Of a stretch of 64,000 bases of DNA, positions 1 through 7,826 are shown one piece after another. This stretch comes from Roseivivax lentus (GTDB lineage: Bacteria; Pseudomonadota; Alphaproteobacteria; Rhodobacterales; Rhodobacteraceae), in NCBI RefSeq assembly GCF_900156805.1, contig NZ_FTOQ01000008.1, positions 62,001-126,000 on the forward strand, read 5' to 3'. A program made the translations under genes and the position numbers. Position 1 is the stretch's first letter, and each line of letters starts with the position of its first letter. The notes under the pieces were generated by a model. The model worked only from the letters and a program-made list of their open reading frames with translations, was not told the origin of the DNA and did no database searches.

Positions 1-1
1 G

Positions 2-976
2 CTCGATCGCGGGCGCGGCATTCCCTACGAGGGGAATTATTCCTCGTGGCTGGAGCAGAAGGCCAAGCGGCTCGAGCAGGAGGCGCGCGAGGACAAGGCC
101 AAGCAGCGCACGCTGTCGCGCGAACTGGAATGGATGCGGCAGGGCCAGAAGGCGCGGCAGGCCAAGTCCAAGGCGCGGATCCAGGCCTATGAGCAGATGG
201 CGAGCCAGTCCGAGCGCGAGCGCGTCGGCAAGGCCCAGATCGTCATCCCGCACGGTCAGCGCCTCGGCAACAAGGTGATCGAGGTCGCCAACCTGAACAA
301 GGCGATGGGCGACAAGCTCCTGATCGAGGATCTGACCTTCTCGCTGCCGCCGGGCGGCATCGTGGGCGTGATCGGCCCGAACGGCGCGGGCAAGTCGACG
401 CTGTTCAAGATGCTGACCGGCAACGAAACCCCCGACGGCGGCACGATCGAGTTCGGCGATACGGTGGACCTGTCCTACGTGGACCAGAGCCGCGACGACC
501 TCAATCCGACCGACACGGTCTGGCAGGCGATCTCGGGCGGGGCGGAAGTCATCAAGCTCGGCGATGCGGAAGTTAACAGCCGCAAGTATTGCGGGGCGTT
601 CAACTTCAAGGGTGGCGACCAGCAGAAGGTGGTGGGCCAGCTCTCGGGCGGCGAGCGCAACCGGGTGCACATGGCGCGGCTGCTGAAATCCGGCGGCAAC
701 GTGCTGCTGCTCGACGAGCCGACCAACGATCTCGATGTCGAGACGCTGCGCGCGCTCGAGGATGCGCTGACGGATTTCGCGGGCTGCGCGGTGGTGATTT
801 CGCACGACCGTTTCTTCCTCGACCGGATCTGCACGCATATCCTGGCCTTCGAGGGCGAGGCCCATGTGGAATGGTTCGAGGGCAATTTCGAGGATTACGA
901 GGAAGACAAGAAGCGCCGCCTCGGCGCCGACGCGCTGGAGCCCAAGCGGATCAAGCACAAGAAATTCGCGCGGTAA
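2..976 (+). CDS. ettA: Energy-dependent translational throttle protein EttA (5'-truncated by window edge)
   Basis: ABC-F ATPase that binds the ribosomal E site and gates the first elongation steps according to the ATP/ADP ratio. The frame is open from the window's left edge, so the N-terminal ABC domain is missing here. The first visible residues (LDRGRGIPYEGNYSSWLEQK, then a basic helix) are the P-site tRNA interaction motif typical of EttA. The second ABC domain follows with Walker A GPNGAGKS, signature LSGGERNR, Walker B LLLDEPTNDLD and switch ISHDRFF, and the C-terminus has the usual basic tail (RIKHKKFAR). The motif order and tail fit EttA better than Uup or YheS. A terminator lies about 45 bp downstream. 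Confidence 0.95.
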   Translation, partial: LDRGRGIPYEGNYSSWLEQKAKRLEQEAREDKAKQRTLSRELEWMRQGQKARQAKSKARIQAYEQMASQSERERVGKAQIVIPHGQRLGNKVIEVANLNKAMGDKLLIEDLTFSLPPGGIVGVIGPNGAGKSTLFKMLTGNETPDGGTIEFGDTVDLSYVDQSRDDLNPTDTVWQAISGGAEVIKLGDAEVNSRKYCGAFNFKGGDQQKVVGQLSGGERNRVHMARLLKSGGNVLLLDEPTNDLDVETLRALEDALTDFAGCAVVISHDRFFLDRICTHILAFEGEAHVEWFEGNFEDYEEDKKRRLGADALEPKRIKHKKFAR

Positions 977-1020
977 TCCTCGCGCGGCGTGCCCCGCGCG
1001 ACCCCGCCCGATCCTCATGC

Positions 1021-1048
1021 GCCCCTCGCCTCGCGGCGGGGGGCTTTT
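1021..1048 (+). terminator. Intrinsic terminator after ettA
   Basis: A 10-bp GC-rich stem (1021-1030 with 1035-1044, one G-U pair) closed by a TCGC tetraloop is followed by TTTT. It lies just beyond the ettA stop. Confidence 0.7.
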
Positions 1049-1057
1049 CGTCTCGGG

Positions 1058-1633
1058 CTACGCCTGCGCGAACAACGACGCCTGTGCGGGCTGCGCGGGT
1101 GGAAGAGGCCGCGCGGCGGCGGCAGCGCCGCCCAAGTGGCCGGCCAGCCGCCGGTCGCGGTGCAGCGACGAGTACGGCCAGTCCTCGGCCCGCCTGGCGA
1201 GCTTGTGGAAGACCGGCGCCTCGTGGCAGGCGGCCACCGCGGCGCGATAATCCTCGGCATCCTGGATCACGCGGCGGGTGAAGCCCTGGGCCCAGATGCC
1301 CACCTCGCCGCGGCGGGCAGCCTTGGCCGACAACCGCCCCGGCGGCGGATCGGGCGCCCGGCCCGCGCGGCGCAGATGGCGCGAGAAATGCACCTTCACG
1401 CTGCCCCAGCGTTCCGAGTAGTTCGGATCGCCCTCGGGTAGCGTCCAGACCGCGTGCAGCCCGTCCGGCAGCACCACGAAGGCATCGATATGGAACGGCC
1501 GCTTGCGCAGAACGTCCCGCACCGCGGCGCGCAGGAGATCGATCTCGTCGACCAGAAGCGAGGTGCCGGGGCGCGCCAGCGCAACCGCAAAATAGAGTGT
1601 CACGCCAGTGACGAAGGGATGTACGAAAGCCAT
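1058..1633 (-). CDS. RayT/REP-associated (Y1_Tnp, IS200-like) transposase relative, probably catalytically degenerate
   Basis: A 191-residue protein with the layout of REP-associated tyrosine transposases: a ferredoxin-like N-terminus, an LPDGLHAVWTLPEGD segment at the place of the HUH motif, an RW..VK.HFSR region, and the family's C-terminal EDWPYSSLHRD. These domesticated relatives of IS200/IS605 TnpA normally act on REP hairpins. Two key residues look lost. The HUH motif reads G58-L59-H60 instead of His-hydrophobic-His. A gap-free alignment to the family's YIHYNPVKHG block puts Ala where the nucleophilic Tyr should be. Similar variants occur in roseobacters, so it may be a conserved inactive subfamily with a binding role. 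It stands alone, convergent with ettA. Confidence 0.75.
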   Translation of the reverse strand: MAFVHPFVTGVTLYFAVALARPGTSLLVDEIDLLRAAVRDVLRKRPFHIDAFVVLPDGLHAVWTLPEGDPNYSERWGSVKVHFSRHLRRAGRAPDPPPGRLSAKAARRGEVGIWAQGFTRRVIQDAEDYRAAVAACHEAPVFHKLARRAEDWPYSSLHRDRRLAGHLGGAAAAARPLPPAQPAQASLFAQA

Positions 1634-1856
1634 GCCCCGAAGCCTGGACCGCCACGGTTAAGATCCCGTGAACAAAGGCCGGCGCCCCGATTATCCTTGC
1701 CAGACGGCCCGGCACCTGTCATACGGCCCCTGCTAACGATCTTCTCTGTCGACCCTGCTGTTCTCTTCAAACCGGCACTCAGGTCTCTCGATCCAGACGT
1801 GACTTCGCCGGGCTGCCGCACTTCAGCGGGCAGCGACAACAGCAAGGAATGCTATC

Positions 1857-2063
1857 ATGGCAACTGGCACCGTTAAGTGGTTCAACACCACCAAAGGCTT
1901 CGGCTTCATCGCACCCGAATCGGGCGGCAAGGACGTGTTCGTGCACATCTCCGCCGTCGAGCGTTCGGGCCTCACCGGTCTTTCCGACGATCAGAAGGTC
2001 ACCTTTGACCTCGAGACCGGCCGCGACGGCCGCGAGAGCGCGACCAACCTCGCCCTCGCATAA
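1857..2063 (+). CDS. cspA: Cold-shock domain protein, CspA family
   Basis: A 68-residue single cold-shock domain that binds single-stranded nucleic acid and acts as an RNA chaperone. RNP1-like (KGFGFIAP) and RNP2-like (DVFVHISAV) motifs are clear and the start MATGTVKWFN is canonical. An AAGGA ribosome-binding site lies 8 bp before the ATG. The roughly 220-bp leader upstream has no gene and may carry cold-responsive RNA structure, as in other csp genes. A strong terminator follows. Which csp paralogue this is cannot be told from sequence alone. Confidence 0.95.
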   Translation: MATGTVKWFNTTKGFGFIAPESGGKDVFVHISAVERSGLTGLSDDQKVTFDLETGRDGRESATNLALA

Positions 2064-2114
2064 GCGATAGACGGCCCGGGCGCGGGGAACACCCCGCCTC
2101 CGGCCAGACCCACG

Positions 2115-2154
2115 AACCGCCCCGCCGCAGAGATGCGCGGGGCGGTTTTGTTTT
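2115..2154 (+). terminator. Intrinsic terminator after the csp gene
   Basis: Perfect 10-bp stem AACCGCCCCG (2115-2124) / CGGGGCGGTT (2138-2147) followed by a T-rich tract. Its position argues that the next gene starts downstream, at 2238. Confidence 0.85.
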
Positions 2155-2237
2155 GCCCTCCGCTTTTTCATCAATGCCGTTTTCCGCGCCCCGCATCCTC
2201 CCTCGACATCGCGCCCACCACCGCAGAGCATGCCGCC

Positions 2238-3143
2238 ATGACCACCCCCGCCCATATCGACCGCCCGCTTCTGGGCATTGCCCTGATGGCGGGCTTCTGC
2301 GTGCTGGCCCCGCTCGGCGACAGTCTCGCCAAGATCCTGGGGCCCACCATCCCGCTCCTGCAACTCCTGCTCGTGCGCTTTGCCGCGCAGGGCCTGCTGA
2401 TGGCGCCCATGGCGCTGAAGGACCGCCCGGCGCTCGGCCCGCGCCTGCTTTGGCTCATTGCGCTTAGGACCGCGCTGCACATCGCGGGCATCGGCATGAT
2501 GTTCAGCGCTCTCGTCCACATGCCGCTGGCCGATGCGGTCTCCATCGCCTTCGTGATGCCCTTCATCCTGCTGCTCCTGGGCTGGCTGTGGCTTGGCGAG
2601 GAGGTCGGGCTGCGCCGCCTTCTGGCCTGCGCGATCGGCTTCGGCGGCACCCTCCTGGTGCTGCAACCGGCCTTCGAGGAGGCCGGCTGGATCGCCTTGC
2701 TGCCCCTCGGGGTCGCGGTGACCTTCGCGCTGTTCATGCTCGTCACGCGCAGCCTGTCGCGGCACGTGGCCTCAATGACCATGCACGCAATCTCGGGCGG
2801 GATGGCGACGGCGGTCCTGCTGCCCGCGGTGGTGATCCTCGGCGCCTGGACGGTGCCCTCCGCGCGCGATGCCGCCCTTCTGGCGGCGCTCGGACTGCTC
2901 GGAACCTACGCGCATCTGTTGATGATCTGGTCGCTGAAATACGCGCCCTCCACCACCCTCGCGCCGATGCAATATATCGAGATCCCGGTGGCCACGCTTT
3001 TCGGCTTCGTGATCTTCGGCGATCTGCCGGGGCCGCAGGCGAGCCTCGGGATCGCGGTGATCTGCGCCGCCGGGCTCTACGTGATCTGGCGCGAACGGGT
3101 GACCGCGCGCAGCATCATGCGGGCCAGCGCGGCGCCGCCCTGA
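2238..3143 (+). CDS. DMT-superfamily transporter (EamA domains)
   Basis: A 301-residue inner-membrane protein with about ten hydrophobic helices arranged as two EamA repeats, the form of drug/metabolite exporters. The substrate cannot be inferred. I chose ATG 2238 (MTTPAHIDRPLLGIALMAGF) because the open frame further upstream runs through the csp terminator and encodes no hydrophobic start. Helix 1 begins directly after this start, and EEVGLRRLLACAIGFGGTLLV is the typical end of the first repeat. The last 29 bp overlap the convergent thiamine pyrophosphokinase gene. Confidence 0.85.
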   Translation: MTTPAHIDRPLLGIALMAGFCVLAPLGDSLAKILGPTIPLLQLLLVRFAAQGLLMAPMALKDRPALGPRLLWLIALRTALHIAGIGMMFSALVHMPLADAVSIAFVMPFILLLLGWLWLGEEVGLRRLLACAIGFGGTLLVLQPAFEEAGWIALLPLGVAVTFALFMLVTRSLSRHVASMTMHAISGGMATAVLLPAVVILGAWTVPSARDAALLAALGLLGTYAHLLMIWSLKYAPSTTLAPMQYIEIPVATLFGFVIFGDLPGPQASLGIAVICAAGLYVIWRERVTARSIMRASAAPP

Positions 3144-3792
3144 GCGCGTCCTCCAGCATCCGCGCCCCTGACGCCGGCAGGATCAGCAGCATGCCCGCCC
3201 GGTCCATCTCCAGCGTGACAGGCCCCTCGGCCATGTTCGAGGTGCCGGTGACCCGCCACGGCGCGAAGGCGATATCGGCGATCGGCCAGTGCAGCCCTTC
3301 AGAGCGCCCTGTCACCTCCGTCATTGGCCAGAGCGACACCCGCGTGCCCGGCGCCAGGTCAAGCGCGATCCGCGGCGGGCACAGCGTCACCACGTCCTCC
3401 GGCCCGATCAGCAGCACCGGCTGCGCCGGTCGCCGCACGAGCCCGGTGAAGACGGCAAGCTGATGATCCACCCGCTGGCCCAGAAATCCCATCCCCACCA
3501 CCAGCGGCGCCGCGATCCGCGACAGGCACTTGTCGAAATCGGTGCTGTCCTGTTCGCCGATGCGATGGATCACGCCGCGCGGCAGCCGGGCCCGCGCGGC
3601 ATCGCAGAGCGAATCCATATCGCCGATCACGGCACCCGGCTGCCCGCCCGCGGCCAGAACCGCCTCCGCACCGCGATCCGCCGCGACCACATTCGGGTAA
3701 CGAGACAACGCCCGTCTCAACGCGGCATTATCCACGTCTCCGCCACCAACGAGCAGAATTGGCTCCACAGTGGAAACAATCGGGGAAATCAT
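3115..3792 (-). CDS. Thiamine pyrophosphokinase
   Basis: A 225-residue enzyme that converts thiamine to thiamine diphosphate using ATP. The N-terminal domain has LLVGGGDVD, AADRGAEAVLAAGGQP, the Mg/ATP motif GDMDS and the QDSTDFDKCL catalytic segment. The C-terminal half is the expected beta-sandwich thiamine-binding domain (GTSNMAEGPVTLEM). Length is normal. No TPP riboswitch is visible upstream. It is divergent from the acidic-protein gene at 3930, with a 137-bp AT-rich shared spacer. Confidence 0.9.
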   Translation of the reverse strand: MISPIVSTVEPILLVGGGDVDNAALRRALSRYPNVVAADRGAEAVLAAGGQPGAVIGDMDSLCDAARARLPRGVIHRIGEQDSTDFDKCLSRIAAPLVVGMGFLGQRVDHQLAVFTGLVRRPAQPVLLIGPEDVVTLCPPRIALDLAPGTRVSLWPMTEVTGRSEGLHWPIADIAFAPWRVTGTSNMAEGPVTLEMDRAGMLLILPASGARMLEDALRAAPRWPA

Positions 3793-3929
3793 GGCGAATT
3801 CACCTCAATTTAAGCACATGATCACAATACAGACACGAAATGATACGTTGTAGGACGCAGATTCGGTCGGCTTTGGTCCCTGTCCAAATGTTAAACAGTT
3901 TGTTGCGGATAGACTGAAAGTGAGCAGCC

Positions 3930-6900
3930 ATGGTGAGTTCGAGCAAAATCCTGACGGTCTCATACGGGACCTTCTCGTGCACCCTAGAGGGGTTCGACGA
4001 CTCGTTCGATACGATGAAGGCGATTGCGGAATACTTTCGTGACCTGGCGCAGGACGATCGCTATTTCGGCGCCGAACCTCCGACCCCGGATGCCGAGATG
4101 CTGGCCCGGATCGCCGAGCGTGAGATCGCCCGCCGCGTCGAGGCCCGGTTCGAAGATAACGGCAGCGTGGTTTTGCGCGCCCGCCTGAGCGACGACACCG
4201 CAAAGGCCGCCGCAGCCACGGATACGCAAGACTATAGCCCGAGCGCACCGCCCGCCTCCGCCCCCATGGATACGGTCGACGCCGCGGACATGCCGGTGGA
4301 GGACGCGGAAGACGCGCTCGATCCCGCAGAAACGCAAGCTCTCGCCGAAGAAGCGGCCCCCGCAGAGACAGAATCGCAGGCCGCTGCAGCCCCCGAGACT
4401 CCGCAGGCCCCGGCCCCGCAGGACGTGAGCCCGGCCCAGCCCGACGACACCAATCTCGCACCCGAAGCCGATGCGCTCGTCGCCGCGGCGGATGCGCAGG
4501 CCGAGCCCATTGCCGAAGCGCCCAGCCCGGCCCCCGTCCCGCCTGAGAACAGCGTCGCCGCCAAGCTCGCCCGCATCCGCGCGGTCGTCTCGGCCCAGAC
4601 TGCCGTTCCGACCGACACGTCCGCCGCCGCGGCCGCCGCGGCGACCGCGGTTCCCTTCGCGGCCACGGCAGCCAGCGCCTTCATCGAGGACGAACATGCC
4701 GAAGATATGATCGGCGCGCCCGAACGCCACTCCGGCGAGGACGCTGCGCAAGCGGCGGAGGAGCCGGTCGCGCAAGCGGACGACATGCAGCCCGCCGAGG
4801 CGCCGCAGGACGACATCGCCGAAGAAGACGATCCGTTCGACACCGAAGCGCTGGCCGCCGTCATGCGCGCCTCGCTCTTGGGCGATCCCGAAACGCCTGC
4901 CGGCGCGCAATCCGGCCCGATCACGCAGGTCGACGCCGAGGACGCCGCCGATACCAGTGAAGCGGACGCCGTCGCCGAGGCGCAGCCCGAAGCACAGCCC
5001 GAACCCGATGAGAGCGCGATCGACGACACGATCGCGACCTTCCTCGCCGGCGACTCCGAGGCCACGGCGGAGCCGTCCGCGCCGACTGCCATCGCAGAAG
5101 AGCCCGAGCCCGCGGAGAGCGCGTCCCCCTCGGCAGGCCCGGAAACCGGTGCCGATGACGACGGCGAGTTCGATTTCGACGAAATGCTCGCCTGGGCCCA
5201 GTCCGGGGACTCGGACACGACCGAGACCGACGCAACCGAGACCGAAGAACCGGAAGACGCCGCAGAGATCGCCGAGATCGACGCGCTCGAGGATGATGCG
5301 GAGGTAGAATCCGCGCCCGAGCTGGACGCAGACCGCGCTGTGGATGACACGCCGGAGGAGGCCGTCGCGGAGCATACGCTCGGCGACGACGACGCGGCGT
5401 TCGATAACGCCGATCTCGCCGAGACCGCAGAAGACCTGGCGCAGACCCCTGACGAGGCCGACAGCACGGATGACGGACAGGCCGCCGAGGCCGATCCCGC
5501 GCCGACACCGGCCCGCCAGCTGCGCATCATGAAGGTCAAACGCGCCGATTTCGACCACGCCCTGTCGGACGGATCGCTCGAAGCGGTGGCCGAGGACGAC
5601 GAAGCCGAGGCCGAGGCGACCGACACGCCCCTGACCGCCCTCCGCGCCGCGCCGCGCGGCCTGACCGAGGACAGCACCCTGTCCCCCGAGGAAGAGGCCG
5701 ACCTTGCCCGTGAGCTCGCGGCCTTCGAGGCCGAGGAACTCGCCGAGGCAGAGGCCGCGGCCGAGGAGCCTGTCACCTCCAAAGCGCGGGATGACGACGA
5801 GGACGAAGACGACGACGCGCCGTTCCAGCTGACCGCGGCCCATGCCGCGGCGCCCGACATGGCCGAGGACGAGGACGAAGACACCGCCTCTGACGACGCC
5901 GAGACCGATGCCCATGCCGGGCTCGACGATCTCGACGAGTTCGACGATCTGGACGATAACGAGGACGAGGACGAGGACGGAGACGCGAAAGCGCACCGCC
6001 CCGCCGCCGCCCGCCGCACCGAACAGGATGACGACGATCTCGATTTCGAGGACGCCTTCGCCAACGAGCTCGACGAGGCCTTCGCCGAGGGTGAGGAGGC
6101 CGATCTGCGCGCCACCGCCCAAGCGGTCGAGGCCGATCACGACGCGGACGAGGACGAGGCGGATGACGAGGCCGCGCTGAAGGCCGCGATGGACCGCGCC
6201 ACCGAAGATGCGCGCCGCACGGTCAAGATGTCCTCCCCGGCCCGCGCGATGCTGACCGAGACGCCGGTCGAAGACGATGAAAGCGGCGTCGGGCGGCTGA
6301 TGGACGAGACCAACCGCGAGATGGACGAGCCGGAAAGCAAGGGCCGCCGCTCCGCGATCCAGCATCTGCGCGCCGCGGTCGCCGCGACCCGGGCCGACCG
6401 GCTTCTGGGCCGCAAAGCGGATGACAGCGCGAAGACCGAACGCTACCGCGAGGATCTGGCCGATGCGGTCCGGCCCCGCCGCCCCGCCGCCGTGTCGACG
6501 CCCCCTGCCTCCGAACGCTCACGCCGCCCGGCGCCCGTGCGCCCGGCGCCGCTGAAACTGGTGGCCGAGCAGCGCGTCGATATTGCGCCGCCCGAAAGCC
6601 GCCCGGTGCAACCCCGCCGCGTCGCCCTCGTCGACGAGGTGCCGCAGGAGGCCCGCGCGAAGGCCGAACAGAGCTTCGCGGAATATGCCGAAAGCGTCGG
6701 CGCGCGCGACCTGCGCGACCTTCTCGAGGCCGCCGCGGCCTACATGGCGCATGTGGAGGGGCTGAGCGCGTTTTCCCGCCCGCAGCTCATGACGAAGCTG
6801 CGCGAGGCCGAGGAATCCGAAAGCAGCCGGGAAGACCGTCTGCGCGTGCTGGGCAAGCTCCTGCGCGAGGGCAAGATCTCCAAGCTCGACGGCGGCCGCT

Positions 6901-6953
6901 TTGCCGCCTCGGACGAGATCGGGTTTCAGCCGCCGAAACGCGCGGCGGGCTGA
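3930..6953 (+). CDS. Large, extremely acidic protein of unknown function
   Basis: A 1007-residue protein that I do not recognise beyond being a conserved Rhodobacterales hypothetical. Three parts are visible. Residues 1 to about 65 form a folded N-terminus (SSKILTVSYGTFSCTLEGFD, then a helix ending EREIARRVEARF). Residues about 80-800 are low-complexity, rich in Ala, Glu, Asp and Pro, with runs such as DDDEDEDDD and almost no aromatic residues, so probably disordered. Residues about 905-1007 form a folded helical C-terminus (YAESVGARDLRDLLEAAAAY ... LRVLGKLLREGKISKLDGGR). There is no signal peptide or membrane helix, so it should be cytoplasmic. Polyanion-like mimicry, scaffolding or nucleoid association are guesses only. 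Confidence 0.8.
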   Translation: MVSSSKILTVSYGTFSCTLEGFDDSFDTMKAIAEYFRDLAQDDRYFGAEPPTPDAEMLARIAEREIARRVEARFEDNGSVVLRARLSDDTAKAAAATDTQDYSPSAPPASAPMDTVDAADMPVEDAEDALDPAETQALAEEAAPAETESQAAAAPETPQAPAPQDVSPAQPDDTNLAPEADALVAAADAQAEPIAEAPSPAPVPPENSVAAKLARIRAVVSAQTAVPTDTSAAAAAAATAVPFAATAASAFIEDEHAEDMIGAPERHSGEDAAQAAEEPVAQADDMQPAEAPQDDIAEEDDPFDTEALAAVMRASLLGDPETPAGAQSGPITQVDAEDAADTSEADAVAEAQPEAQPEPDESAIDDTIATFLAGDSEATAEPSAPTAIAEEPEPAESASPSAGPETGADDDGEFDFDEMLAWAQSGDSDTTETDATETEEPEDAAEIAEIDALEDDAEVESAPELDADRAVDDTPEEAVAEHTLGDDDAAFDNADLAETAEDLAQTPDEADSTDDGQAAEADPAPTPARQLRIMKVKRADFDHALSDGSLEAVAEDDEAEAEATDTPLTALRAAPRGLTEDSTLSPEEEADLARELAAFEAEELAEAEAAAEEPVTSKARDDDEDEDDDAPFQLTAAHAAAPDMAEDEDEDTASDDAETDAHAGLDDLDEFDDLDDNEDEDEDGDAKAHRPAAARRTEQDDDDLDFEDAFANELDEAFAEGEEADLRATAQAVEADHDADEDEADDEAALKAAMDRATEDARRTVKMSSPARAMLTETPVEDDESGVGRLMDETNREMDEPESKGRRSAIQHLRAAVAATRADRLLGRKADDSAKTERYREDLADAVRPRRPAAVSTPPASERSRRPAPVRPAPLKLVAEQRVDIAPPESRPVQPRRVALVDEVPQEARAKAEQSFAEYAESVGARDLRDLLEAAAAYMAHVEGLSAFSRPQLMTKLREAEESESSREDRLRVLGKLLREGKISKLDGGRFAASDEIGFQPPKRAAG

Positions 6954-6998
6954 CCCCCGGTAACCTGACCCCCGGTAATCCGCCCCCCGGTAATCCAA
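6954..6998 (+). repeat. Three tandem copies of a 15-bp repeat
   Basis: CCCCCGGTAA recurs at 6954, 6969 and 6984 with a 15-bp period, starting directly behind the stop of the acidic-protein gene and ending before the terminator hairpin. It looks like local slippage duplication. Confidence 0.85.
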
Positions 6999-7002
6999 AC
7001 GA

Positions 7003-7030
7003 AAAACAGCGCCCCGAGGGGCGCTGTTTT
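7003..7030. terminator. Bidirectional terminator between convergent genes
   Basis: Near-perfect 13-bp hairpin (7003-7015 with 7018-7030) whose outer bases are AAAA on one side and TTTT on the other. It can therefore end both the plus-strand acidic-protein gene and the minus-strand transaldolase gene. Confidence 0.85.
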
Positions 7031-7096
7031 GCATGTCTGGCCGCAGACATCCGCCGGATGTCCGCAGCGCTCTGCGTGTTTCGCAAGAGGCAAGGC

Positions 7097-7750
7097 TCAG
7101 ACGATCTTGATGCCCGCCTTCTCCGCGTCCTTGATGAACTGATCGAGCCCCTTGTCGGTCAGCATGTGGTTGGCCATCGCCTTGATCACGCCCGGAGGCG
7201 CGGTGGCAACGTCCGCGCCGATCTTGGCGCATTCGGACATGTGATTCGCGGTCCGGATCGAGGCCGCCAGAAGCTGCGTCTCGTAGCCGTAATTGTCGTA
7301 GATCTGGCGGATATCCGCGATCAGGTCGAGACCGTCCTGGTTCAGGTCGTCCAGCCGCCCGATGAAGGGCGAGATGAAGGTCGCGCCCGCCTTGGCGGCG
7401 AGAATCGCCTGATTCGGCGAGAAGCACAGCGTCACGTTGACCATCCGGCCCTCGTCGCTGAGCGTCTTGCAGGCCTTCAGGCCGTCCCAGGTCAGCGGCA
7501 CCTTGACCGTGATGTTCTCGGCGATCTCGGCCAGTTTGCGGCCCTCGGCGATCATGTCCTCGGCCTTCAGTGCCACGACCTCGGCCGAAACCGGGCCGGA
7601 GATCATGTCGCAGATCTCCTTGATGACCTCGAGAATGTCGCGACCGGACTTCATGATCAGCGACGGGTTCGTGGTGACGCCATCCACCATTCCCAATTCG
7701 TTGAGTTCGGCGATTGCGTCGATATCGGCGGTGTCGACAAAGAATTTCAT
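7097..7750 (-). CDS. tal: Transaldolase (small TalC/FSA-type)
   Basis: A 217-residue class I aldolase of the short transaldolase subfamily, acting in the non-oxidative pentose phosphate pathway. It begins [16 protein letters not shown] and has GVTTNPSLI, the Schiff-base lysine in [25 protein letters not shown], and [10 protein letters not shown]. The start at 7750 is favoured over the upstream Met because GGGAGGAG sits just before it and family members begin MKFFVDTA. Closely related fructose-6-phosphate aldolases share these motifs, so substrate preference is not certain. It is divergent from priA, with a 76-bp spacer. Confidence 0.92.
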   Translation of the reverse strand: MKFFVDTADIDAIAELNELGMVDGVTTNPSLIMKSGRDILEVIKEICDMISGPVSAEVVALKAEDMIAEGRKLAEIAENITVKVPLTWDGLKACKTLSDEGRMVNVTLCFSPNQAILAAKAGATFISPFIGRLDDLNQDGLDLIADIRQIYDNYGYETQLLAASIRTANHMSECAKIGADVATAPPGVIKAMANHMLTDKGLDQFIKDAEKAGIKIV

Positions 7751-7826
7751 TTGGCTCTCCTCCCGCATGGCTTGGCCTCAGGCTCTAGAGCCTTTACCTC
7801 AGTTTCAAGCAAGGCAAAAGCCCCGG

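Noticed and set aside
3984-6365. 793-codon minus-strand frame opposite the acidic protein
   Set aside because: Gly/Arg/Val-rich composition is the mirror of the acidic repeats; the plus-strand start has a conserved N-terminal domain and correct context.
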